Shown here: in pieces, positions 17,263 to 24,288 of the stretch | Layout of the letters: every line of letters begins with the position of its first letter | Position numbering within the stretch: the stretch's first letter is position 1 | NCBI GenBank assembly: GCA_964505195.1 | Contig: CAZDGV010000021.1 | Location: forward strand, 1 to 27,823 | Length of the DNA stretch: 27,823 bases | Direction of reading: 5' to 3' | Source of the DNA: CAZDGV01 sp964505195 | GTDB taxonomy: Bacteria; Bacteroidota; Bacteroidia; Chitinophagales; Chitinophagaceae | Notes under the pieces: generated by a model | The model's input: the letters and a program-made list of their open reading frames with translations, nothing else | What the model was told of the DNA's origin: nothing | Database searches by the model: none | Translations under genes and position numbers: made by a program

Positions 17263-18150
17263 ATGCCCGGTCAATTAAAAGAGGTACGTAACAGAATCAA
17301 ATCGGTACAGAGCACCCAGCAGATTACCAAAGCCATGAAAATGGTGAGTGCAGCCAAGCTGCGCAAAGCGCAGGATGCCATTGTGCAGATGCGCCCCTAT
17401 GCACAGAAACTGCAGGATACCCTCAGCAATATTGTTAGCAATAGTGATGGAGACATGAGCGTGCTGAAGCTTGCTGCTGCCAGAGAGGTGAAGAAAGTAT
17501 TGGTGTTGGTGGTTACCAGCGACCGCGGACTTTGCGGGGCTTACAATACCAACCTCATTAAACTTACCCGTCAGCTCATTCAAGAGCAATACAGCAAGCA
17601 GATGGAGCAGGGTAATGTTCAAATTTGGGGGATCGGTAAAAAAGGAACAGAATATTTTCAACGCTACGGATACAATACCTCAGACCGCTACCGCGATCTG
17701 TTTTTGAATCTTCGCTTTGAGCAAGTGCAGGAAGCTGCTGCTGCTGCCATGCAGGCATTTGTAAATGGTGATGCTGATGTAGTGGAGTTAGTGTATAGCG
17801 AATTTAAAAATGCCGCAACACAACGCTTCAAGGTAGAACGTTTTCTTCCCATTCCTAAAGTGGAAGCAACGCAGCAGTCGTCCAAAAAATCAGATTTTAT
17901 TTTTGAACCAGGTAAAGAAACCTTGATTTCGGAACTGATGCCTAAAATTTTAAATACGCAGTTGTACAAAGCCGTACTCGATGCACAAGCAAGTGAGCAT
18001 GGTGCGCGTATGACGGCTATGGACAAAGCTTCTGAAAATGCACAGGAGCTCCTGCGTTCGTTGCGCATCAGCTATAACCGTGCCCGCCAGGCTGCCATTA
18101 CCACCGAGCTTACTGAAATTGTGAGTGGTGCTGCAGCGCTGAACGGATAG
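17263..18150 (+). CDS. atpG: F1F0 ATP synthase gamma subunit
   Basis: This 295-residue protein is the rotating central shaft of the F1 sector on the cytoplasmic face of the inner membrane. The N-terminal helix is MPGQLKEVRNRIKSVQSTQQ with ITKAMKMVSAAKLRKAQ after it, as in all gamma subunits. The central Rossmann-like part begins VLVVTSDRGLCGAYNTNLIK. The C-terminal helix has RMTAMDKASENAQELL, then NRARQAAITTELTEIVSGA, the universally conserved end. Length is normal. No other ATP synthase gene is adjacent; it sits between a barrel protein with its own terminator and scpB. Expression therefore depends on its own promoter (candidate at 17135-17142), unlike the usual atpH-A-G-D order. Confidence 0.98.
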   Translation: MPGQLKEVRNRIKSVQSTQQITKAMKMVSAAKLRKAQDAIVQMRPYAQKLQDTLSNIVSNSDGDMSVLKLAAAREVKKVLVLVVTSDRGLCGAYNTNLIKLTRQLIQEQYSKQMEQGNVQIWGIGKKGTEYFQRYGYNTSDRYRDLFLNLRFEQVQEAAAAAMQAFVNGDADVVELVYSEFKNAATQRFKVERFLPIPKVEATQQSSKKSDFIFEPGKETLISELMPKILNTQLYKAVLDAQASEHGARMTAMDKASENAQELLRSLRISYNRARQAAITTELTEIVSGAAALNG

Positions 18151-18185
18151 TTTAAATAACACTCATCACCCTTTGAAACAAACGG

Positions 18186-18950
18186 ATGGAATTATCCCTC
18201 ATCATACCGCATATTGAAGCACTGATTTTTTCAAGCGATCGTCCGCTTACAACGCTTGAGCTGACCGACCTGGTGAATAATGCATTGGGTTTTATTGAAG
18301 ATCGTGCAACCCTCGATCAAACAGAAGCGGCAATAGAAGCTATCAAAGAAAAATATGCTGCTGAGTTTTATCCCTTTGAAGTGAGAGAGAGCGGCGGAGG
18401 GTACCAGTTCCTTACCAAAAAAGATTATTACAAAACCGTTGCGCAAATCAACGGCGATAAATTTCTGAAGCGTCTTAGCACGGCCGCACTTGAAACATTG
18501 GCCATCATCGCTTACAAGCAACCCATTACCAAAGGTGAAGTTGAAAGTATTCGCGGAGTGAGTTGCGATTACACTGTTCAAAAGCTGCTCGAAAAAGAAC
18601 TCATCATTATTACCGGACGCAATGAAAAATTGCCCGGTCATCCGCTGGTGTATGCCACTTCGCGTTCTTTCATGGATTATTTCGGCATCAACAGCTCCGA
18701 TGAGCTTCCCAAAATTAAAGAGGTAATGTCGGCTGATTTGGTGAATCCTACGGGAGTGCTTTCCGACACCCTGCATGTTGCAGGAGAGGAAGATGAGTTG
18801 CTGGAGCCCGATAGCCTCGTGGTAACGCCCGACGGATCATTGGTTGAGCAAGCAGAGGAAAGCACAGCAAGCGATTCGCCCTCCGATGCACAAAGCGATG
18901 ATGCTCCCGAAGGCGGCGAACCTGATGCTGATAGCGAGGAGTTGTCGTAA
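18186..18950 (+). CDS. scpB: segregation and condensation protein B
   Basis: This 254-residue protein is the ScpB subunit that, with ScpA, joins SMC in the bacterial condensin complex organising and segregating the chromosome. Two winged-helix domains occupy about residues 1-170. Recognisable parts are IEALIFSSDRPLTTLEL at the start, FEVRESGGGYQFLTKKDYY, and the hallmark AIIAYKQPITKGEVESIRG. TGRNEKLPGHPLVYATSRSF and MDYFGINSSDELPKI follow. The last 60 residues are a disordered acidic tail rich in Ser, Asp and Glu, common in Bacteroidota ScpB. It starts 35 bases after atpG and may be read with it. scpA is not in the window. Confidence 0.96.
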   Translation: MELSLIIPHIEALIFSSDRPLTTLELTDLVNNALGFIEDRATLDQTEAAIEAIKEKYAAEFYPFEVRESGGGYQFLTKKDYYKTVAQINGDKFLKRLSTAALETLAIIAYKQPITKGEVESIRGVSCDYTVQKLLEKELIIITGRNEKLPGHPLVYATSRSFMDYFGINSSDELPKIKEVMSADLVNPTGVLSDTLHVAGEEDELLEPDSLVVTPDGSLVEQAEESTASDSPSDAQSDDAPEGGEPDADSEELS

Positions 18951-19040
18951 TCACATTCTATCTGTTGTATCATTTCGTAGCGCACCCTTTTACAAAGGAC
19001 TGCAGTCGTTTTCCTGATTTCATTTATTTTCGTGGGTAAT

Positions 19041-20255
19041 ATGTCAACATCCCTCAGCAGAGAACAGCTCATTGCCATTGCACAGCAGTTTGGAACGCCG
19101 GTATATGTGTATCATGCAGAAAAAATTGAAGCACAGTATGCCAAGCTTACCGATGCTTTTCGTGATTGCAAAGCACGCTTTTTTTATGCCTGTAAGTCGC
19201 TCACCAACATCAACATACTCAAACATATTCATGCATTGGGTTGCGGGCTCGACTGTGTAAGCATCAACGAAGTAAAGCTGGGTTTGAAAGCGGGCTTTCG
19301 GCCGCAACAGATTCTTTTTACGCCTAACTGTGTAGATTTTGAAGAAATACTCCAGGCACGTGAGTTGGGCGTAATGATCAACATCGATAATATTTCTATA
19401 CTAGAGCAATTCGGTAATCGCTTCGGCAGCAGTTATCCCGTGGTTATTCGTTTGAATCCGCATATTATGGCGGGAGGAAATTTTAAAATTTCAACAGGGC
19501 ATGTCGATAGCAAATTCGGAATTTCCATCCATCAGCTCCGCCATATTGAACGCGTAGTAAAAACGACCGGCATCAAAGTGTCGGGCTTGCATATGCATAC
19601 CGGCAGCGAAATAAAAGATGTAGGTGTGTTTTTGGAAGGACTGGATGTGATGTTCAGTTGTGCTGCCAATTTTCCCGACTTGCAGTTCATTGATTTGGGC
19701 AGTGGTTTTAAAGTGCCTTATCAGCCTGGTGATCCTGAAACCGATTTAACAAAACTGGGCGAGGGCGTTTCAAAAGCATTTGCAACCTATAAGGCACAAA
19801 CAGGGCGCGATTTGGAAGTGTGGTTTGAGCCGGGAAAATTTTTAGTGAGCCAAAGCGGCTACTTTATTGTAAAAGCCAATGTTATCAAACAAACACCCGC
19901 AACGGTATTTGTGGGTGTGAACAGCGGATTCAATCATCTTATCCGTCCTATGTTTTACGAGGCGTATCATCATATCGAAAATATTTCCAATCCTGCTGGT
20001 CCGGAAAGAATTTATACGGTGGTGGGCAATATCTGCGAAACCGACACCTTTGCATGGGATCGTAAACTCACAGAAGTGCGTGAAGGCGATCTGCTGGTAT
20101 TTTACAATGCAGGAGCTTATGGCTTTGAAATGAGTAGCAATTTCAATTCACGACTCAAACCTGCAGAAGTACTGGTAAAAGACGGGAAATATCATCTCAT
20201 CCGTCAGCGCGATGTGTTTGAAGATCTCTTACGCAATCAAATCGAAGTGTTGTAA
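19041..20255 (+). CDS. lysA: diaminopimelate decarboxylase
   Basis: This 404-residue PLP enzyme converts meso-diaminopimelate to L-lysine, the last step of lysine synthesis. I use the ATG at 19041; a GTG nine bases earlier is less likely and lies within a promoter-like sequence. The PLP lysine is in FFYACKSLTNINILK (Lys52). Further signatures are HMHTGSEI, the phosphate-binding IDLGSGF, WFEPGKFLV, the substrate-binding NICETDTFAWDR with the catalytic cysteine, and GAYGFEMSSNFNSRLKP near the end. The barrel and C-terminal domain are complete. The 90 bases after scpB contain TATTTTCG (19025-19032), one base off the -7 consensus, only 8 bases ahead of the ATG. It may thus be transcribed separately with almost no leader. 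Confidence 0.97.
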   Translation: MSTSLSREQLIAIAQQFGTPVYVYHAEKIEAQYAKLTDAFRDCKARFFYACKSLTNINILKHIHALGCGLDCVSINEVKLGLKAGFRPQQILFTPNCVDFEEILQARELGVMINIDNISILEQFGNRFGSSYPVVIRLNPHIMAGGNFKISTGHVDSKFGISIHQLRHIERVVKTTGIKVSGLHMHTGSEIKDVGVFLEGLDVMFSCAANFPDLQFIDLGSGFKVPYQPGDPETDLTKLGEGVSKAFATYKAQTGRDLEVWFEPGKFLVSQSGYFIVKANVIKQTPATVFVGVNSGFNHLIRPMFYEAYHHIENISNPAGPERIYTVVGNICETDTFAWDRKLTEVREGDLLVFYNAGAYGFEMSSNFNSRLKPAEVLVKDGKYHLIRQRDVFEDLLRNQIEVL

Positions 20256-20344
20256 CCATTCAGCATTGCTCCTTGTTTTGAAAGCAGTTTAAAATTGTGG
20301 CTCAGTCATAGATTTTGTAAATTGAGTGCTCAAGCACCATCTAT

Positions 20345-20845
20345 ATGCAAGATTATACCGGTAATCCCAACGCTTCAATGTTTATCAGCACTATGCAAAG
20401 TGCTTTTAAAAGCAGGATGTTCATGCTGTTCCGACTGCCGGCTGCTTTTTTTTCCGGTGTGGCGGTAAAATCTTTAAGCGAGGAGCAAGCCGTTGTAACA
20501 GTTCCTTATCAGTGGTTTTCAAAGAATCCATTCCGCTCTACCTACTTTGCCTGTTTGGCAATGGCCGCTGAAATGAGCACCGGATTACTGGCTATGATGC
20601 AGATATATCGCCGTAAGCCGCCTGTATCGATGCTGGTAGTAAAGTTGGAGGCAACCTATCATAAAAAAGCAACCGATATCACAGCTTTCACCTGCACCGA
20701 CGGCGAAGCCTTCAGAAAAACAGTGAACGATTGTATAGCAGACGGTCAACCCCGAACCCTCACCGCAGTTTCGGTGGGTTTAAGTCAGCAAGGAGAAGCC
20801 GTTGCGTCTTTTTCCTTTACCTGGTCGTTCAAAGCAAAGCGCTGA
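20345..20845 (+). CDS. DUF4442 domain-containing protein, hotdog thioesterase-like
   Basis: This 166-residue protein is probably a hotdog-fold acyl-CoA or acyl-ACP thioesterase relative, of unknown substrate. The DUF4442 pattern is clear: a helical start (MFISTMQSAFKSRMFMLFRL), a strand AVVTVPYQWFSKNPF, then STYFACLAMAAEMSTGLLAM, where family members carry the long hotdog helix and the catalytic region. It ends with the strands LTAVSVGLSQQGEAVASFSF. No signal peptide or membrane helix is seen, so it is probably cytosolic. Upstream, at 20322-20333, TTGAGTGCTCAA forms a short imperfectly spaced palindrome. It is followed 85 bases later by an unrelated metallo-hydrolase. Confidence 0.8.
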   Translation: MQDYTGNPNASMFISTMQSAFKSRMFMLFRLPAAFFSGVAVKSLSEEQAVVTVPYQWFSKNPFRSTYFACLAMAAEMSTGLLAMMQIYRRKPPVSMLVVKLEATYHKKATDITAFTCTDGEAFRKTVNDCIADGQPRTLTAVSVGLSQQGEAVASFSFTWSFKAKR

Positions 20846-20930
20846 AGCAGCAACTAGTCCGTGCCAGCTATTTTTTCCTACCCGATGATGCTATCACGAT
20901 TTGAAAAATAACCAATGTAAAAACATTCGC

Positions 20931-22334
20931 ATGAAAATTTCTTTTCACGGAGCTGCAAGATGTGTTACCGGATCAAAACATATTGTTACGCTTAAAAGCG
21001 GGAAAAAAATACTGCTCGATGCCGGCATGTTTCAGGGCATGGGCGATGAAACCAGCATGCTCAACCGCAGCTTTGGTTTCGATCCTTCCGAAATAACCTA
21101 TATGGTGCTGAGTCATGCTCATATCGATCACAGCGGACTCATTCCTAAATTGGTGAAAGAAGGATTCAAAGGGCCAATTTATTGCACACCTGCAACCAAA
21201 GAGCTTACGGCAGTATTATTGGAAGACAGTGCTGAAATTCAGCAGGATGATGTGAAGTATGAAAACAAGCGACGCGCATTACAGGGCTTGCCATATTTAA
21301 AGCCTTTATATACCGTAGAAGAAGCGCAGTATTGCTTGCAGCAATTTGTAACGGTTCAATACGGCGTATGGACAAACATCGATGCGGATATATCATTACT
21401 GTTTACCGATGCCGGTCATATCATCGGCAGTGCCTGTGTGCATTTGAAAGTAAAAGATGATGATCAGGAACAGTGCATCAGTTTTTCCGGCGATTTGGGG
21501 CGCTATCGCGATGTGATTTTAAAATCGCCTGAAGTATTTCCACAAGCAGATTATATCATTTTAGAATCTACTTATGGAAATAGTCTGCACGACATGAAAC
21601 AATCCACTCCCGATCAACTGCTTGCGTGGATTGAAAAAGCTTGTGTTCAGAAAAAAGGTAAACTCATTATACCTGCATTTAGTGTTGGGCGTACGCAGGA
21701 AATACTTTTTGATCTGAATCAGCTGGAGTTGGAAAGGCGCCTCCCGGAGGTGAATTATTTTGTTGATAGCCCGCTGAGTACCCGGGCCACGCAAATTGTA
21801 AAAAAATATCCTGCCTATTTCAACAAGCGCATTCAACGGATTCTCGAAACCGATACGGATCCTTTTTCATTTAAAGGGTTGCATTTTATCAAAACCATTG
21901 AGGAATCGAAGCTGCTCAATTTCAGCGATGAGCCATGTGTTATCATTAGCGCAAGCGGTATGGCGGATGCGGGCAGAGTAAAACATCATATCAGTAACAA
22001 TATTGAAAACAGCCGCAATACCATTCTCTTCACCGGCTATTGCGAGCCCCGCTCGATGGGCGGTCGCCTGCTTGCCGGCAGTAAAGAAGTGCGGATCTAT
22101 GGCGTTTCACACGAAGTGCATGCTGAAATAGGACAAATCCGCAGCATGAGTGCGCACGGCGATTACGATGATCTTTGTCAGTGGCTCGCTTGCCAGGATC
22201 CGCAACAGGTAAAGCGTTTATTCCTCGTGCATGGTGAATACGACGTGCAGGAAGCATTCAAGGAACGACTGATGCGTAAGGGCTTTAAAGATGTGGAAGT
22301 GCCCGAAATGCATCATCAAGTCGGATTAGGCTAA
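20931..22334 (+). CDS. MBL-fold beta-CASP metallo-hydrolase, RNA-processing type
   Basis: This 467-residue protein is probably a zinc-dependent ribonuclease of the beta-CASP group, related to the CPSF-73/Ysh1 lineage. I start it at the ATG at 20931, giving MKISFHGAARCVTGSKH, the family start; a TTG 30 bases upstream is less likely. The metal motif LSHAHIDHSG (HxHxDH) lies near residue 60, with TDAGHIIGSACV and FSGDLGR further on for the other ligands. The beta-CASP part contains IPAFSVGRTQEILF, YFVDSPLSTRAT and IISASGMADAGRVKHH. The late motifs SAHGDYDDL and LVHGEYDVQEAF are characteristic. Related exo- and endoribonucleases mature and degrade RNA, but activity here is inferred from family membership. 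Confidence 0.93.
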   Translation: MKISFHGAARCVTGSKHIVTLKSGKKILLDAGMFQGMGDETSMLNRSFGFDPSEITYMVLSHAHIDHSGLIPKLVKEGFKGPIYCTPATKELTAVLLEDSAEIQQDDVKYENKRRALQGLPYLKPLYTVEEAQYCLQQFVTVQYGVWTNIDADISLLFTDAGHIIGSACVHLKVKDDDQEQCISFSGDLGRYRDVILKSPEVFPQADYIILESTYGNSLHDMKQSTPDQLLAWIEKACVQKKGKLIIPAFSVGRTQEILFDLNQLELERRLPEVNYFVDSPLSTRATQIVKKYPAYFNKRIQRILETDTDPFSFKGLHFIKTIEESKLLNFSDEPCVIISASGMADAGRVKHHISNNIENSRNTILFTGYCEPRSMGGRLLAGSKEVRIYGVSHEVHAEIGQIRSMSAHGDYDDLCQWLACQDPQQVKRLFLVHGEYDVQEAFKERLMRKGFKDVEVPEMHHQVGLG

Positions 22335-22356
22335 GGCCCAATGGCTAAAACAGGTA

Positions 22357-23388
22357 TTATGCTTTCAAAGCAGCTCTAACCTTAGGTGCGATTTTGGTGC
22401 CGTAAATTTCAATTGACTTCATCAGCGCAAGGTGGGGTGGTCCACCCACATCCATGTGAGCGGCAAAGCGGGTAAGTCCGAACATCTCATGCATCATAAG
22501 AATTTTATCAATCGCTTCATTTGCATCACCGATAATGAGTGCGCCATTTTTGCTTCTTCCAAAATCATACTGATTGCGTTGATAAGGCGGCCATCCGCGA
22601 GTGCTACCCACGCGATCTATTTGAGCTGCATAATGCGGGTAGTAGCTTTCAGCAGTTTGTTTGCTGTCTTCTCCAAAAAAGCAATGCATGTGCACGCCCG
22701 TTTGCATTGTTTTGGAATCATGACCGTACTGTAAATAGGCTTTTTCGTAATAGGCGAATAAGGGTTTGAAATGCGAAGGGTCGCCGCCAATAATGGCGAA
22801 GATGATGGGCAGCCCATGTTTTGCTGCACGTATCACTGATGCAGGCGTTCCGCCAACCGCCACCCAAATATTTAAATGATTATTAGTAGCTCTGGGAAGA
22901 ATGGGTTGCTCTTCCAGCGCAGCTCGGTGCTTTCCTTTCCAGGTGATGGTTTCATTACGATTCAGCTGCAGCAGCAGATCCAGTTTTTCTTCAAAAAGCG
23001 TTTCATAATCGTTCAGATTATAGCCATATAAGGGAAAGGATTCGATAAAACTGCCACGACCTGCAGTGATTTCAGCCCTGCCATGCGACAACAAATCGAT
23101 GGTGGCATACTGCTGGTAAACTCGCACAGGATCACTAGAGCTTAAAACGGTAACGGCACTACCTAAGCGAATATTTTTGGTAATGGTGGCAGCAGCGGCT
23201 AGGATAATTTCCGGTGTTGAAACCGCATAATCGGGTCGGTGGTGTTCGCCGATGCCAAAGAAATCTAGTCCCAACTCATCCATGAGTTTAATTTCTTCCA
23301 TCAGCTCCTGCAGCCTTTGTGCTGTAGGTTGCGGCTTTCCGCTCGCATCATAGTGGTTATCTCCAAACATGCCGACGCCTAATTCCAT
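22357..23388 (-). CDS. LLM-class flavin-dependent oxidoreductase
   Basis: This 343-residue protein is a luciferase-like monooxygenase-fold flavin enzyme of unknown substrate. I choose the ATG at 23388 (MELGVGMFGDNHYD), the usual start of the family. An upstream ATG at 23427 would add 13 residues, and a promoter-like TATCTTTG (23414-23407) would lie inside that extension. Motifs include LDFFGIGEHHRPDYAVSTPE, SAVTVLSSSDPVRVYQQYA, GRAEITAGRGSFIESFPLYG and NIWVAVGGTPASVIRAAKHG. These line the flavin pocket in the family. The end is 22 bases from the convergent metallo-hydrolase gene, so no separate terminator is obvious. The partner flavin reductase is not nearby. Confidence 0.9.
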   Translation of the reverse strand: MELGVGMFGDNHYDASGKPQPTAQRLQELMEEIKLMDELGLDFFGIGEHHRPDYAVSTPEIILAAAATITKNIRLGSAVTVLSSSDPVRVYQQYATIDLLSHGRAEITAGRGSFIESFPLYGYNLNDYETLFEEKLDLLLQLNRNETITWKGKHRAALEEQPILPRATNNHLNIWVAVGGTPASVIRAAKHGLPIIFAIIGGDPSHFKPLFAYYEKAYLQYGHDSKTMQTGVHMHCFFGEDSKQTAESYYPHYAAQIDRVGSTRGWPPYQRNQYDFGRSKNGALIIGDANEAIDKILMMHEMFGLTRFAAHMDVGGPPHLALMKSIEIYGTKIAPKVRAALKA

Positions 23389-23406
23389 TTCGCTTGCTTT
23401 TGAAAG

Positions 23407-23414
23407 CAAAGATA
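23407..23414 (-). promoter_or_regulatory. -7 promoter element for the LLM oxidoreductase
   Basis: TATCTTTG on the minus strand matches TAnnTTTG exactly. It lies 19 bases before the ATG at 23388, giving a leader of about 12 bases, and supports that start over the upstream ATG at 23427. Confidence 0.45.
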
Positions 23415-23490
23415 AGTTGAACTGCATCGGCGCAGCAGCCTAATCGCAAGGGCATTGCGATGGATGGGTTAAAGAAATCCTGGGAAACCT

Positions 23491-24072
23491 TTACAGTGCA
23501 ATGCTGCGTTCGGTCATCAGTTTGCGCAAGTTAATGAGTCCGTAGCGCATGCGTCCCAAGGCGGTGTTGATGCTGCATTGTGTGTGCGCTGCAATTTCCT
23601 TGAAGCTTAAATCAGCATAGTGTCTCAGTATGATGACTTCACGCTGTTCTTCCGGCAGCATATCCAGCATGCGCTGTACGCGCTCGTGGCTTTGGCGTTT
23701 CATCATTTTTTCTTCTGCTGTTTCTTCATTGAAGTTGAGCGCTTCGAAAATATCCTGCTGGTCGCCGGTTTTAATGGTTGGACTGCGTTTTACGCGGCGA
23801 AAATGATCGATGCAGAGGTTATGGGCGATGCGCATGGCCCAGGGCAGGAATTTACCTTCATCGGTATATCTACCTGATCGCAGGGTGTCAATCACGCGCA
23901 TAAAAACATCCTGAAACAAATCTTCGGCTAAATACCTGTCTTTTACCATTAAGTAAATGGAGGTGTATAGCTTGTCTTTATGCCGCATAACCAAGGCTTC
24001 CATGGCCTGGCCTTCTCCTTGGGTAAAGCGTTGGATCAATTCCTGATCTGTGTAATGCTGAAATGAACGCAT
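23491..24072 (-). CDS. sigma-70 family (ECF-type) RNA polymerase sigma factor
   Basis: This 193-residue alternative sigma factor directs RNA polymerase to a specific promoter set. Region 2 spans about 17-95: MEALVMRHKDKLYTSIYLMV, YLAEDLFQDVFMRVIDTL, and FLPWAMRIAHNLCIDHFRR for -10 recognition and melting. Region 4 (about 130-185) has LPEEQREVIILRHYADLSFK and EIAAHTQCSINTALGRMRYG, the helix-turn-helix for the -35. There is no region 3 or region 1, so it is the ECF type. This close form, with a conserved RYTDEGKF segment, recurs widely in Bacteroidota without a linked anti-sigma gene, and none is seen here. The adjacent genes are an LLM oxidoreductase downstream and divergent uvrA upstream. Its regulon cannot be read from this window. 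Confidence 0.94.
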   Translation of the reverse strand: MRSFQHYTDQELIQRFTQGEGQAMEALVMRHKDKLYTSIYLMVKDRYLAEDLFQDVFMRVIDTLRSGRYTDEGKFLPWAMRIAHNLCIDHFRRVKRSPTIKTGDQQDIFEALNFNEETAEEKMMKRQSHERVQRMLDMLPEEQREVIILRHYADLSFKEIAAHTQCSINTALGRMRYGLINLRKLMTERSIAL

Positions 24073-24075
24073 AAC

Positions 24076-24138
24076 CTTCTACGTTTGGTGAATCAATAAA
24101 TAACGGTAAGCTCAGTTACCGTATAGTTTGCGTAGAAG
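24076..24138. promoter_or_regulatory. nested inverted repeats between sigma factor and uvrA
   Basis: Outer arms CTTCTACG (24076-24083) and CGTAGAAG (24131-24138) enclose inner arms ACGGTAA (24103-24109) and TTACCGT (24116-24122), separated by GCTCAG. The inner arms could form a 7-base-pair hairpin. They lie just upstream of the sigma-factor ATG, in or near its leader. This may be a regulator-binding region or a structured leader; the sequence does not decide. Confidence 0.45.
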
Positions 24139-24269
24139 TGTTACGATAGGCGGTTCTTTTTGATTTGAGGAAAGTAAAATTAACGGAATTTATCAAAAAA
24201 GCAAACATTCGGAATAAATTAACGTAATATATGCAATTCGGCAGGCTGACTGTTTCGCCTTGAAAAAGT

Positions 24270-24277
24270 TAGTTTTG
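24270..24277 (+). promoter_or_regulatory. -7 promoter element for uvrA
   Basis: TAGTTTTG matches TAnnTTTG and ends 11 bases before the uvrA ATG. Transcription would start about five bases from the start codon, so the message would have almost no leader and no room for a Shine-Dalgarno sequence. Confidence 0.5.
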
Positions 24278-24288
24278 CCCCCCATTAT

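Noticed and set aside
20322..20333. Palindrome TTGAGTGCTCAA ahead of the DUF4442 gene
   Set aside because: Arms are only five bases, it overlaps a second short repeat, and no clear promoter lies beside it; chance is likely.
22335..22356. Expected terminator between convergent metallo-hydrolase and LLM genes
   Set aside because: Only 22 bases separate the stop codons and no inverted repeat is visible there.
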